Positions 37,229 to 46,328 of a stretch of 64,000 nucleotides of DNA are shown piece after piece (within the stretch, counting starts at the first letter, position 1; every line of letters starts with the position of its first letter). Position numbers and translations under genes: made by a program. The DNA lies in the NCBI RefSeq assembly GCF_900155425.1, contig NZ_LT700191.1, forward strand, positions 1,573,198 to 1,637,197, in the 5' to 3' direction. The notes below the pieces were generated by a model. That model was not told the origin of the DNA. It saw nothing but the letters and a program-made list of their open reading frames with translations, and did not search any database. This stretch comes from Parabacteroides massiliensis (GTDB lineage Bacteria > Bacteroidota > Bacteroidia > Bacteroidales > Tannerellaceae).

Positions 37229-37399
37229 GAAACTAAAGTTTCAAACAGTTTCACTCTCTGGAACTTTAGTTTCATCGGTTGAAACTTTTGTTTCCTCGGT
37301 TGAAACTTTAGTTTCGACCGCAGACACTTTGGTTTCGACCGCAGACACTTTGGTTTCGACCGCAGAGACTTTAGTTTCGACCGCAGACATTTTAGTTTC
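37229..37399. repeat. 21-bp tandem repeat array
   Basis: Six consecutive 21-bp units run from 37274 to 37399, preceded by a partial unit and by the palindrome GAAACTAAAGTTTC (37229-37242). The four right-hand units begin GACCGCAGA and end with TTTGGTTTC or TTTAGTTTC; the two left-hand units begin with TCGGTTGAAAC after one or two bases. Each unit ends in a half-palindromic ACTTTNGTTTC core. As 21 is a multiple of three, the minus strand reads as a seven-residue repeat SAVETKV / STEETKV. Confidence 0.85.
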
Positions 37400-37481
37400 T
37401 GCAAATGAAAATAAGATCCGTGAAAAGCAAAAGATATTCATTTCCAGGTTTTGGTGGAGATGTCGTGGAATAATCATACAA

Positions 37482-37504
37482 AAGTGTCAAATATTTAGAC
37501 ACTT
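37482..37504. promoter_or_regulatory. Palindrome upstream of the response regulator
   Basis: AAGTGTC-N9-GACACTT, a perfect 7-bp inverted repeat with an A+T-rich centre, 48 nt before ATG 37553. It could be an operator, for instance for self-regulation; which protein binds is unknown. Confidence 0.4.
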
Positions 37505-37552
37505 GCTTGCAAGGTATCAGGGAAGCGGGTAACTTTACAGGAAAAAGATCCT

Positions 37553-38887
37553 ATGCAAGCCGGAACTATCCTGATCGTCGATGACAACAAAAGCGTGCTG
37601 ACCTCTCTCGAACTGCTTCTGGAAGATGAGTTCGAAAAGGTGGAGACAGCTTCGAACCCAAACAGCATCCTTTCGGTCTTGGATAGCCGGGCGGTCGATC
37701 TGGTTCTGTTGGATATGAATTTCTCCGCCGGTGTCAATACCGGTAATGAAGGGCTTTTCTGGCTTCGCCGTATACAGGAGATCGTGCCGGGATTGCCTGT
37801 TATCATGCTGACGGCCTATGGGGATGTCGAACTGGCAGTCAAAGCATTGAAGAGCGGGGCTGCCGATTTTGTATTGAAACCTTGGGACAATGATAACTTG
37901 ATCGAGAAGATACGCACCGCCCTGCATGAACGGAAATCCCGACAATCGCTGCACCCGATACCGAAAGTGAGCGAACCGGCCATGATTATCGGGCATTCTC
38001 CCGTGATGATGAAACTGATCAAAGTGGTGACGAAAGTAGCCAAGACGGATGCCAACGTCCTGATCACCGGCGAGAATGGTACGGGCAAAGAGATGCTGGC
38101 CCGCGAGATGCATCGTCTTTCGCTTCGTAGCCGTCGTGAGATGGTCAACGTGGACATGGGAGCCGTCAGCGAGTCGCTGTTCGAAAGCGAGTTGTTCGGG
38201 CATGAACGAGGTGCTTTTACGGATGCACGCGAGAGCCGTCCGGGAAAGTTCGAGGCGGCACATGGGAGTACGTTGTTTCTCGACGAGATCGGAAACCTGC
38301 CGTTAGGATTGCAAGCCAAACTGCTGGCCGCTTTGCAGAACCGCGAGATCACCCGTCTCGGAAGTAACCGGAAGATTCCGGTCGACATACGCCTGATTGC
38401 CGCCACGAACCGCAACTTGCCGGAGATGGTAGCGCAGTCGCTTTTCCGCGAAGACCTGTTTTACCGCATCAACACAATCCAGATCGAAATTCCGCCCTTG
38501 CGGAACCGACGGGAAGATATCGCTCTGTTTGTCGATTATTTCCTGAAAAAATATACGGACCTTTACAAGCGGATGGGGCTCACTCTGCACCCACAGGCAT
38601 TGGAGAAACTCACGAACTACGACTGGCCCGGCAATATCCGGGAGTTGCAACATACGATCGAGAAGGCGGTGATACTGGCGGAAAAGAATGTGATCCGTGC
38701 CTCCGATCTCTTTATCCGTCCGGGAAAAGCGCTCTCTTTTAGCGAGGTTCCCAATCTGGAAGAGGTGGAACGGCAGGCGATCCTGGCGGCTATCACCCAG
38801 AATGAAGGAAACCTGACGGCTGCGGCGGAGCAGTTGGGCGTGAGCCGGCAGACTTTGTATAATAAGATGAAGCGCTTTAACCTCTGA
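37553..38887 (+). CDS. Sigma-54-dependent response regulator (NtrC family)
   Basis: 444 residues. The receiver domain (1-120) has the acidic pair D10/D11, phospho-acceptor D54 in VLLDMNF, T87 and K109. The AAA+ domain (about 140-370) has Walker A GENGTGKE (173-180), Walker B LFLDEI (241-246) and the sigma-54 contact loop reading GAFTDA (220-225) where GAFTGA is the usual form. A Fis-type helix-turn-helix ends the protein (AAAEQLGVSRQTLYNKMKRF). It is followed 12 nt later by its probable partner kinase. The targets are unknown. Confidence 0.93.
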   Translation: MQAGTILIVDDNKSVLTSLELLLEDEFEKVETASNPNSILSVLDSRAVDLVLLDMNFSAGVNTGNEGLFWLRRIQEIVPGLPVIMLTAYGDVELAVKALKSGAADFVLKPWDNDNLIEKIRTALHERKSRQSLHPIPKVSEPAMIIGHSPVMMKLIKVVTKVAKTDANVLITGENGTGKEMLAREMHRLSLRSRREMVNVDMGAVSESLFESELFGHERGAFTDARESRPGKFEAAHGSTLFLDEIGNLPLGLQAKLLAALQNREITRLGSNRKIPVDIRLIAATNRNLPEMVAQSLFREDLFYRINTIQIEIPPLRNRREDIALFVDYFLKKYTDLYKRMGLTLHPQALEKLTNYDWPGNIRELQHTIEKAVILAEKNVIRASDLFIRPGKALSFSEVPNLEEVERQAILAAITQNEGNLTAAAEQLGVSRQTLYNKMKRFNL

Positions 38888-38899
38888 GCTCTCGCCGAT

Positions 38900-39952
38900 A
38901 TGTTCAGTGTCCGTCTATACATACGTATTCTTTTGCAAGTGTCCGCCATCGTGCTGGTGGCGAGCCTGAGTGTGGCCGGTATCGTGACGGGGAGGGCGGT
39001 CATATTGGGGCTCGTGGGGCTCTTTATCACTGCGTGGCTGATCGGTCTCCTCGTCTATTATCTCAATGCTTCGAACCGGAGGATACAGCTTTTCCTGGAT
39101 GCCATCGAGGACAATGAATCGATGCTCTACTTCCCTGAGGACATCGGTAGCCGTGAACAGCGCCGCCTGCATGCCGCCTTCAACCGCATACACATGCTGA
39201 TGACCGAAAACAAACGGAAAGCATTCGATCGCGAGCTGCATCGCAAGGAATATGAATCATGGGATAAACTGATGCATGTCCTGACACACGAAATCATGAA
39301 TTCCATCGCTCCGGTCGTCTCCCTTTCCGGTACGCTTCTTTCTTATTTCCGGACGAAGGACGGGCCTAAAAGCTGCAGGGAAATCTCCGATACCACCATT
39401 CGCAAAACGATACGTGGGTTGGACACCATCAAAGGCCAGGGGCAAGCCCTGATGCATTTCACCGAATCATACCGGGAGTTTGCCCACCTGAAGCAACCGG
39501 ATCCTAAGACATTTTCGCTCACGCATCTGTTACAAAACCTACAGACCTTGCACCAGCCGGATATGCAACGGCAACACATTGATTTCTTTCTCGTCTTTTC
39601 CCGGCCGGAGATAATGGTCTGTGCAGACGAGATACTTTTGTCGCAAGTTTTGATCAACCTGCTGAAGAACGCCATGCAAGCACTTGAAGGACAGAAGGAC
39701 AGGAAGATATGCATGAATGTTGATGCGGAGAAAAATCAATTGCTTATCCGGGTGACAGACAACGGTCCCGGCATCCCTTCCGAGCTGGCGGAAGATGTTT
39801 TTGTGCCCTTCTTTACCACTAAGGCTACGGGTAGCGGCATCGGGTTGAGCCTTTCCCGGCAGATCATACGGATGCACGGCGGCGAATTGTCGGTTGTTTC
39901 ACAACCTTACCGGAAAACCGTCTTCACGATATCCTTGCCTGTAAAAGTTTGA
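38900..39952 (+). CDS. Sensor histidine kinase
   Basis: 350 residues. Two membrane spans fill the first ~55 residues with almost no periplasmic loop, so it may sense a membrane or cytoplasmic signal. The cytoplasmic part has the dimerisation/phosphotransfer helix with H130 in VLTHEIMNSIAPVVSLSGTL, an N-box around QVLINLLKNAMQAL, and ATP-lid motifs VTDNGPGIP and FFTTKATGSGIGLSLSRQI. It directly follows the NtrC-type regulator and is very likely its kinase. Confidence 0.92.
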   Translation: MFSVRLYIRILLQVSAIVLVASLSVAGIVTGRAVILGLVGLFITAWLIGLLVYYLNASNRRIQLFLDAIEDNESMLYFPEDIGSREQRRLHAAFNRIHMLMTENKRKAFDRELHRKEYESWDKLMHVLTHEIMNSIAPVVSLSGTLLSYFRTKDGPKSCREISDTTIRKTIRGLDTIKGQGQALMHFTESYREFAHLKQPDPKTFSLTHLLQNLQTLHQPDMQRQHIDFFLVFSRPEIMVCADEILLSQVLINLLKNAMQALEGQKDRKICMNVDAEKNQLLIRVTDNGPGIPSELAEDVFVPFFTTKATGSGIGLSLSRQIIRMHGGELSVVSQPYRKTVFTISLPVKV

Positions 39953-39954
39953 AA

Positions 39955-40842
39955 TTAACGTTTCCTGATCTCTACCCGCGAAGTGAGCGGATAACGCAAG
40001 CCTTTGGATGATTTGTAATAAACTTCGGCAGCGCCGATTTTCAGTTTGGCACGTATCTTGATCGGGATATGATTCTCGTCATCACCGATCCAGATTTCGG
40101 CGGCCTCCTTGCTTTGGGTAAAGGCATCGTCGTAGATGTCGATATAGAAATGGCGGGTCCTGTACTTCAATGTCTCGTTCCGTTCCACGATCTGCTGTCC
40201 GGTATAACGGAAGCTGATGTTGACGCATTCACGCCCGATTGCAACCTGGAAAGGAAAGCTCTCGCCACTCTTCATCTTATCCCAGTCCAAAGAGCGCAAA
40301 TACATCGTCGCTCCCAACATGTCGAACATATAAGGATCTTCCGTCACGAGCATCGTGTCGATTTTCGTACGGGTAGGCGTGTAACGATGAGAATGGGCGA
40401 GTATCTTTTTCTGTTCGTAGGAGAAACGGATATCATCTATCAGATAATAGTCATTCTCATTTGCCCGTTTTTCGCTTCTCAAAAGCAGCATGTCGGGGGT
40501 GAAATGGCAGTCGATCGTATCCCGCATCTTATAGACCTTCTCGATAATACCGGAAGTCCGGAAAACCAGCCGGTAGTGACAGGATGGTTCGCCTTCGTAT
40601 TCCGCGTCGCAGATGGACAGGACGGCTTGGCCTGCACGGGGCATCAAAAGTCCCCATTTGAAATACAACTCATATTGTACTTCCTCGCCGGGGTTGAACC
40701 TATGCCGGACCGGAATTTCCTGCGCTTTTGCACACACGGCCGGCAGCAAAAGTAAAAATGCCAGCCACAGACGGACAATGTCAGAACGGCATTCCGATAT
40801 TGCCGCCACTGCTATTCCTTGATGAAGATTGTTGACTTTCAT
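39955..40842 (-). CDS. DUF3108 domain protein, exported
   Basis: 295 residues from ATG 40842, the only usable ATG; a GTG eleven codons in is the alternative. A signal peptide (WLAFLLLLPAVCAKAQ) starts only at about residue 25, so the first 20 residues look like extra sequence. The rest is a DUF3108 domain (FNPGEEVQYELYFKWGLLMPRAGQAVLSI, HYRLVFRTSGIIEKVYKMRDTID), a beta-rich periplasmic fold. The start overlaps the previous gene's end by 62 nt in another frame, implying translational coupling. The function is unknown. It ends 2 nt from the convergent kinase gene. Confidence 0.8.
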   Translation of the reverse strand: MKVNNLHQGIAVAAISECRSDIVRLWLAFLLLLPAVCAKAQEIPVRHRFNPGEEVQYELYFKWGLLMPRAGQAVLSICDAEYEGEPSCHYRLVFRTSGIIEKVYKMRDTIDCHFTPDMLLLRSEKRANENDYYLIDDIRFSYEQKKILAHSHRYTPTRTKIDTMLVTEDPYMFDMLGATMYLRSLDWDKMKSGESFPFQVAIGRECVNISFRYTGQQIVERNETLKYRTRHFYIDIYDDAFTQSKEAAEIWIGDDENHIPIKIRAKLKIGAAEVYYKSSKGLRYPLTSRVEIRKR

Positions 40843-42694
40843 CTTTGTAGTTCCTTTTCTTCTTGGTCGCTTCTTTCGGTTTATTCTTCGTTATCTCAAG
40901 CGGTTTCTGCTTGGCAAGCGGAGTGGAGTTGACATCCCATGTCTCTTCGACCTGCCAGTTCTGCATGACCTCGTACATCTTGGGAGAATAATAAACTTCT
41001 TCGGGTTGCCGCTTTTCGGCATAGTTCCCCGTATCCCACACTCCGTTGTCGTTTGTGTCGATCACGATGCGGGCATAATACTTATCGGGCTTCAAGTCCA
41101 TGAAGAGCACTCCGCCGTTTTTTACTTTCGCTTTGCGGACAGGTGCATCTCCGGAGTTTAGCAATTCGACGAAAGCAGTCGTGTCCACACCGTTGATGTT
41201 GAGATAGAGGTGGCCGTATTCATCTTCCTTTTTGATCTTGAACTCACCGGTAAAAAAGGCGTTCCATTTCCCGTAAAGACTGTGGATAGCGGCAGAATCA
41301 ACCTCGATGCGGTATTCTTCCCCATACTTCCACGGGCGTTTGATGAAATAGTTCAAGCTGTTGGTCGAATCGGGGAAGAAGTCGAAATCGACCGTGTTCC
41401 AAATGGTGTCGACCTTCTGATCGAGGAAAAACATCTCTTTGTTGACATCCGATACCGGTTCGTTGAAGGTGACGGATATCGTGTCGAACAGATCCATCGA
41501 GGCGGGAGCATCTATCTGCATTCCTAAGAATACGATCGGATCGGGTTCATCCTTCTTTTTTTTCTTCTTTTCTGCCGGACGGCGGCGCAATACCAACTGG
41601 ACCGTGTCGGTTTGCGGGCGCAGGATGTTCAGTGAGTCGCTCTTCGGATAGGAAACCTGCACTTGCAAGGTGTCTTGCTTCCAAACGGTCGAATCAGTAA
41701 ACCAGTAGTTAACGGCCGCGCCGCCTTCCGTCTGCTGAACGAAATACCAGATGCTGTCTTCCGGAGTGAAATTGAGAGGAACAGGCACAGGGACGGTGTC
41801 CAGTTTTGCGTTGAAACGCAGTGTGAAGTATTTTTCGTCCGGACGTTCGGGTTTCACCATATACTGGCGTTCGAACTTTTCCTTGAACAGGCGGAGTTCG
41901 ATGTTGTCCGGGAAGAAACGGGTATAACCGACTGTCCGGATCGTATCGATTGTGAGGCTGTCCTTCCAGGTTGTATCTTGCCGGGTCGTCAGTTCGAAAG
42001 ATGGAACGATGACGGAATCTAAGAAAGCGATATCTTCGCCCGGCTGGTCGAACCGATAGTCGCGGTTCACATCGTTCAGGGCGAAAATGTGATAACTTCC
42101 GGGTGCGATATTACGGATCGTGAACTCTCCTTTGTCATTCGTCCGGGAAGTACGGGTGAAAGGGAGCTTTACAAATGCGGAATCTTCCAGGTTGTTGTGC
42201 AGGCCTATCGTGATGCCGGGCATCGGTTCGAGGTTTTCGGCGTTCAGTAAAACCCCCGATACTTCGAGCGTGTCGATAATGTCTCCGGTAGAGAAAGCGA
42301 AAGAGAAGTTCTCGAATACGTTTTTCTCATTATTGTCGGAGATGGAATTGGTGAAGTCGATCGTATAGGTCGTGTTGGGTTTCAGCGAATCTTTCAGTTC
42401 GATCACTGCTTTCTTCCCGGCAGAACGGATAATCGGCAGTTCCATTTGAGGTGGAGTAATGATCACATTCTCCGAAGGTTTTTCGATCTGGATCAGCTCA
42501 TCGAACAGAATTTCGATCTTTTTGCCTGTGTAATTAATTTGGTTCGGGACCGGTGTGCTGCTTACGAATTTAGGCGGTGTCTCGTCATAAGGCCCTCCGT
42601 TCGGACTTCCGATGTTGGCACATGAATAAATGACGGCCAACAACAGCATTCCATACAACAGGCGGAATGAATTTCGTATATATTTATTATCCAT
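40781..42694 (-). CDS. Ig-like domain lipoprotein (Bacteroidetes-conserved)
   Basis: 637 residues. A lipoprotein signal (LLLAVIYSC, Cys at about residue 25) is followed by a Big_5-type Ig-like domain (GGPYDETPPKFVSSTPVPNQINYTGKKIEILFDELIQ, with VIITPPQ), then beta-sandwich regions including MPGITIGLHNN and IAPGSYHIFALNDVNRDYRFDQPGEDIAF, which looks like a carboxypeptidase-like or SdrD-like domain with an Asp-rich, probably Ca2+-binding loop. A second Asp-rich loop occurs near RIVIDTNDNGVWDTGNY. The C-terminus is Lys/Ser-rich and low complexity. It is a surface or periplasmic protein of unknown function. Confidence 0.8.
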   Translation of the reverse strand: MDNKYIRNSFRLLYGMLLLAVIYSCANIGSPNGGPYDETPPKFVSSTPVPNQINYTGKKIEILFDELIQIEKPSENVIITPPQMELPIIRSAGKKAVIELKDSLKPNTTYTIDFTNSISDNNEKNVFENFSFAFSTGDIIDTLEVSGVLLNAENLEPMPGITIGLHNNLEDSAFVKLPFTRTSRTNDKGEFTIRNIAPGSYHIFALNDVNRDYRFDQPGEDIAFLDSVIVPSFELTTRQDTTWKDSLTIDTIRTVGYTRFFPDNIELRLFKEKFERQYMVKPERPDEKYFTLRFNAKLDTVPVPVPLNFTPEDSIWYFVQQTEGGAAVNYWFTDSTVWKQDTLQVQVSYPKSDSLNILRPQTDTVQLVLRRRPAEKKKKKKDEPDPIVFLGMQIDAPASMDLFDTISVTFNEPVSDVNKEMFFLDQKVDTIWNTVDFDFFPDSTNSLNYFIKRPWKYGEEYRIEVDSAAIHSLYGKWNAFFTGEFKIKKEDEYGHLYLNINGVDTTAFVELLNSGDAPVRKAKVKNGGVLFMDLKPDKYYARIVIDTNDNGVWDTGNYAEKRQPEEVYYSPKMYEVMQNWQVEETWDVNSTPLAKQKPLEITKNKPKEATKKKRNYKDESQQSSSRNSSGGNIGMPF

Positions 42695-42792
42695 TTATGT
42701 CTATTTCAAATACATTTGACAAACACGCGCAAAAATAGGGAAAAATCCGGTGAAAATTAGTAGGAGATTCTGCCATTAATCAATCTTTGCAT

Positions 42793-44076
42793 TTAAACGC
42801 TCTTTTGTCCGATTGTCGTTTTCAACATCCTGAACCCGATCCTGCAATACAAACATTTCTTCTTTTCACAATATTCGCGTTTTAATTGGATCAAGGCCTG
42901 GCTGTCGCCGGCATGGTGGACGGCGATACCGGCGTTGCAGAAGGTAGAGACGATGGAGTTCTTTTCAGGAGGAATGCTTTCTAAAAGGCGGGTAGCACGT
43001 TCGCAATATTCGGGTCGTTTGTTGTACAGGCCGTAGGCAAAGAACATCGGGACGACCGTGTTTATCAGCAGGATGTTCAGGGCGTTTTCACCTATGGTCT
43101 TTTCCTTTTGGGGAGAAGCATACCGGAAATGATAGTGTGTTTCCCAGTAATCGGAGGGAGGAATCCTGAAATACTTTTTGATATCTCCTGTACTCCTGGC
43201 TTCAAGGATGGCGGAGAACAAGGTGTCGTGCTGTACCCAAAGTGCGGCTAACTGTGCGACTTTCAGATACGGGAAGTTGACAGGCCGTGTCCGAAGATTC
43301 TTAAACACGAAATCTTCCATTGGCGAAAGGGCAAACTTGTGGCGGAGAAAATCGTACTCACGTTGTAACAGACGGTAATAATGATCGTCATTCTCTTCCA
43401 CTAACATCCCGGCTTGCCCGAAAATCATCGCTTCTATCTGTGAATGGCTGCTCCGTTGCTTTTGAATGCAACGGAGTGGCAGGCTCTTCGCCAGCCTTTC
43501 AAAGGCATCGTTATTCACGCCAAAGCCGAAATTGCGGGTTAAAGTAATATAAAAAACTTCATTCCAGTCTGCCTGATACGTATCCAAAAGGAGGAAAATA
43601 TCATGTGTTTTCCGTTCCAATCGTTCACTCAGCAAGGCTTCCATCCAGCAAGCTATGTGCAAAGGATCGATTCCGGCTATATGGGCGAGGCACGGAAGAG
43701 GCACATCCCGATAGAGCAACCAGTCTATACTGCGGATAATATTTTCCGGAACAGATAGGATCATTTGTGGAATCGGTTCTCCGTTCGTTCGGACCGGCTG
43801 AAAGTCGTCAACGCCTGTAATATGAAGGATTACACTGTCATAGGCCTTGTTTGCCTCATGATGATGAAGCCTCCAGTTGGATGATTTATCATGAATTTCG
43901 ACACTTCCCGCCCATAACGTTCCGTCTATTTTTATTTTTGCGTTGAAGAAGTCGGGACCAGCATCCGTGTTCTGTATTCCGGGGTCGATTACTTGGACGG
44001 GACGTCCGTCTGTGGTTTCCAATGATGTGGTTACGTAAAGTTTGTATTTCCAAACATAATGTAATAAACGTTCCAT
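42793..44076 (-). CDS. DUF2851 family protein
   Basis: 427 residues without signal peptide or membrane span. It matches the Bacteroidetes DUF2851 family: the start MERLLHYVWKYKL, VQVIDPGIQNTDAGPDFFNAKIKIDGTLWAGSVEIHDKSSNW, and a Cys-rich end (CEKKKCLYCRIGFRML) that could bind a metal. The N-terminal Asp/Glu pattern (DAGPDFFNAKI and GSVEIH) is reminiscent of PD-(D/E)XK nucleases, but I cannot confirm this. It is divergent from dapB. Confidence 0.8.
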   Translation of the reverse strand: MERLLHYVWKYKLYVTTSLETTDGRPVQVIDPGIQNTDAGPDFFNAKIKIDGTLWAGSVEIHDKSSNWRLHHHEANKAYDSVILHITGVDDFQPVRTNGEPIPQMILSVPENIIRSIDWLLYRDVPLPCLAHIAGIDPLHIACWMEALLSERLERKTHDIFLLLDTYQADWNEVFYITLTRNFGFGVNNDAFERLAKSLPLRCIQKQRSSHSQIEAMIFGQAGMLVEENDDHYYRLLQREYDFLRHKFALSPMEDFVFKNLRTRPVNFPYLKVAQLAALWVQHDTLFSAILEARSTGDIKKYFRIPPSDYWETHYHFRYASPQKEKTIGENALNILLINTVVPMFFAYGLYNKRPEYCERATRLLESIPPEKNSIVSTFCNAGIAVHHAGDSQALIQLKREYCEKKKCLYCRIGFRMLKTTIGQKSV

Positions 44077-44123
44077 CTTTTTTCAGAGTTGAGATTTATG
44101 TCCCAAATCTAAGCATTATTCTT

Positions 44124-44131
44124 TATATTTG
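44124..44131 (+). promoter_or_regulatory. -7 box for the dapB-lepB operon
   Basis: TATATTTG matches TAnnTTTG exactly, about 57 nt before the dapB start at 44188. No clear -33 TTTG is present. Confidence 0.5.
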
Positions 44132-44187
44132 CAGCATGTTACCAGTTGAAAAATGAAAGTTTAAAATTGAAAGTAAAATATATAAGT

Positions 44188-44904
44188 ATGAAGATTGCAC
44201 TTATCGGTTACGGAAAGATGGGAAAGACTATCGAGCAGATAGCACTTGGCAGAGGACATCAGATCGTCTCTGTCGTAGATATCAATAACCCCGAAGAAAT
44301 ACACTCCGACAATTTCAAAAGTGCTGATGTCGCGATCGAGTTTACGACTCCGGCAACAGCATTCAACAATTATATGCAATGTTTTGCGGCGGATGTTCCG
44401 GTCGTTTCCGGTACGACAGGTTGGCTCGACAAGATAGGGCAGGTCAAGGAAATGTGCGAAAAAGAGGGGAAAACTTTCTTTTACGCATCCAACTTCAGCA
44501 TCGGTGTAAACATATTCTTCGCCCTCAACAAATACTTGGCAAAGATTATGAATAATTTCCCCGCCTACGATATCAAGATGATGGAAACCCATCATATCCA
44601 TAAATTGGATGCTCCCAGCGGAACCGCTATCACGTTGGCGGAAGGAATCCTTGAAAACGTGGATCGTAAAGATCGCTGGACTTTGGAAACGGCTGAGAAA
44701 GCAACCGATATTCCTATTCATGCCATTCGCGAAGGAGAAGTTCCGGGCATCCACGAAATCACATACGAATCTGATGTCGACACGATCAGCATCAAGCACG
44801 ACGCGAAGAGCCGTGCCGGATTTGCTTTGGGGGCCGTTATTGCCGCCGAATTTACCGCCGGGAAAAAAGGTTTTCTCGGAATGGACGATATGCTTAAATT
44901 TTAA
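44188..44904 (+). CDS. dapB: 4-hydroxy-tetrahydrodipicolinate reductase
   Basis: 238 residues from ATG 44188, where the fold begins (MKIALIGYGKMGKTIEQIA); a TTG 14 codons upstream lies just after the promoter and is unlikely. It makes tetrahydrodipicolinate for lysine and diaminopimelate. Features are the NAD(P)-binding GYGKMG, FTTPATAFNN, VSGTTGWLD, the catalytic METHHIHKLDAPSGTA with its His pair and Lys, and a C-terminal KHDAKSRAGFALGAV. It opens an operon with lepB (16-nt gap) and the following genes. Confidence 0.95.
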   Translation: MKIALIGYGKMGKTIEQIALGRGHQIVSVVDINNPEEIHSDNFKSADVAIEFTTPATAFNNYMQCFAADVPVVSGTTGWLDKIGQVKEMCEKEGKTFFYASNFSIGVNIFFALNKYLAKIMNNFPAYDIKMMETHHIHKLDAPSGTAITLAEGILENVDRKDRWTLETAEKATDIPIHAIREGEVPGIHEITYESDVDTISIKHDAKSRAGFALGAVIAAEFTAGKKGFLGMDDMLKF

Positions 44905-44920
44905 TTAATAACAGAAACAA

Positions 44921-46318
44921 ATGAAGAAGTTTTCCAAGAAACAATGGATTAAATTCAGCATTGCAGCCGTTCTTTATCTGCTTTTCACGCTTTGGATGCA
45001 GAATGCCTGGTTGTTGTTGGGCCTGATCGTCCTTGTCGATATTTTCCTGACCGAGTATATTCCCTGGGGAGCTTGGAAACGCACCAAGAACCCGCAAATA
45101 CGCAATGTGTTGGAATGGGTGGATGACATCCTGTTTGCACTGGTTGCCGTCTATTTCATCAATATCTTTATTTTCCAGAACTACCAGATCCCCAGTTCAT
45201 CCCTGGAAAAGTCTTTGTTAGTGGGCGACTATCTGTTTGTCAGCAAACTTAGCTATGGCCCGCGTGTGCCGAACACGCCGGTTGCTTTCCCGCTGGTACA
45301 AAACACATTGCCGTTCTTTGACAGCAAATCCTATCTGGATTGGCCGGAGTGGGACTACAAGCGGGTGAAAGGTTTCGGTCATGTGAAACGAAATGATATT
45401 GTCGTGTTCAACTTTCCCGCCGGCGATACGGTCGCGCTGAAGGTTCAGAACCCGGATTATTACCATTTGGTGGAACAGCACGGACGGGAAGCTATCCTGT
45501 TGGATAAAGCATATTTCGGAGAAGTGATCTACCGCCCTGTCGACAAACGCGAGAATTATGTCAAACGGTGTATCGGCATGCCGGGCGATACGATCGAAAT
45601 CCGTAATAACCAGGTTTACATTGATGGTGTTGCTGCCAAGAACCCTGAAAAAATGCAGTTTAACTACTTCATCGAGACAGATGGTTCCATGTTGAGCGAA
45701 GAGCAGTTCCGTTTGCTGGATGTCAGCAAAGCCGATCGTGTATTGATCGACGGGAACTTCAATTCAAAAACGATGGCATTCTTAGGCATACAACCGAATG
45801 AAAGCGGGCAATACAATCCGATTTATCATTTTCCGCTGACACAAAAGGCTTTGGAAATAGCAAAAAAACTTCCGGTCGTGAAAAAGGTGGTAATCGAGCC
45901 GGATATCGTAGGAGCCGATTCTTATTATCCGGTAGACTATCAGACCGGATGGGACCGTGACAATTACGGACCGTTATGGATTCCGAAGAAAGGAGCTACG
46001 ATCCCGTTGACGGAACGCAATATCGCTCTTTATAAACGTTGTATCGTCAATTACGAACATAATAAGCTGGAAGTAAAGGATGGCAAGGTCTATATCAACG
46101 GCAAGCCGGAAACGACCTATACGTTCAAATACGATTATTACTGGATGATGGGTGACAATCGCCACAACAGCGCCGACAGCCGTTCTTGGGGTTTCGTGCC
46201 GGAAGACCATATCGTAGGCAAGCCGATCATGATCTGGTTGTCACTGGACAAGGATCGTAGCCTGTTCGACGGCGGTATCCGCTGGAACCGGATGTTCCGT
46301 TGGGTGCATCCTGACTGA
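44921..46318 (+). CDS. lepB: Signal peptidase I
   Basis: 465 residues, long as is usual in Bacteroidetes because of insertions between the conserved boxes. Membrane segments lie at about 12-45 and 68-85. The catalytic Ser94 lies in QIPSSSLEKSLLVGDYL and the general-base Lys215 in NYVKRCIGMPGDTI, and the final GDNRHNSADSRSWGFVP box is intact. It cleaves signal peptides at the outer face of the inner membrane. A LepB-like gene without these catalytic residues follows after 10 nt. Confidence 0.95.
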   Translation: MKKFSKKQWIKFSIAAVLYLLFTLWMQNAWLLLGLIVLVDIFLTEYIPWGAWKRTKNPQIRNVLEWVDDILFALVAVYFINIFIFQNYQIPSSSLEKSLLVGDYLFVSKLSYGPRVPNTPVAFPLVQNTLPFFDSKSYLDWPEWDYKRVKGFGHVKRNDIVVFNFPAGDTVALKVQNPDYYHLVEQHGREAILLDKAYFGEVIYRPVDKRENYVKRCIGMPGDTIEIRNNQVYIDGVAAKNPEKMQFNYFIETDGSMLSEEQFRLLDVSKADRVLIDGNFNSKTMAFLGIQPNESGQYNPIYHFPLTQKALEIAKKLPVVKKVVIEPDIVGADSYYPVDYQTGWDRDNYGPLWIPKKGATIPLTERNIALYKRCIVNYEHNKLEVKDGKVYINGKPETTYTFKYDYYWMMGDNRHNSADSRSWGFVPEDHIVGKPIMIWLSLDKDRSLFDGGIRWNRMFRWVHPD

Positions 46319-46328
46319 ACTGATTGCT

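Larger units (their letters stand above)
37042..37552. other. Divergent intergenic region with repeats
   Basis: The 511 bp between the sigma gene (-) and the response regulator (+) hold the repeat array 37229-37399 and a palindrome at 37482-37504. The rest is A+T-rich with no convincing gene. A minus-strand frame through the array (about 37241-37477) could encode a 78-residue peptide of SAVETKV repeats; no start signal supports it. Confidence 0.6.

Noticed and set aside
37229-37399. CRISPR array
   Set aside because: The units are contiguous with no spacers between them and no cas gene is near.
37482-37552. Sigma-54 (-24/-12) promoter before the response regulator
   Set aside because: No GG-N10-GC with the right surroundings is present; TTGCTTGCA alone does not fit.
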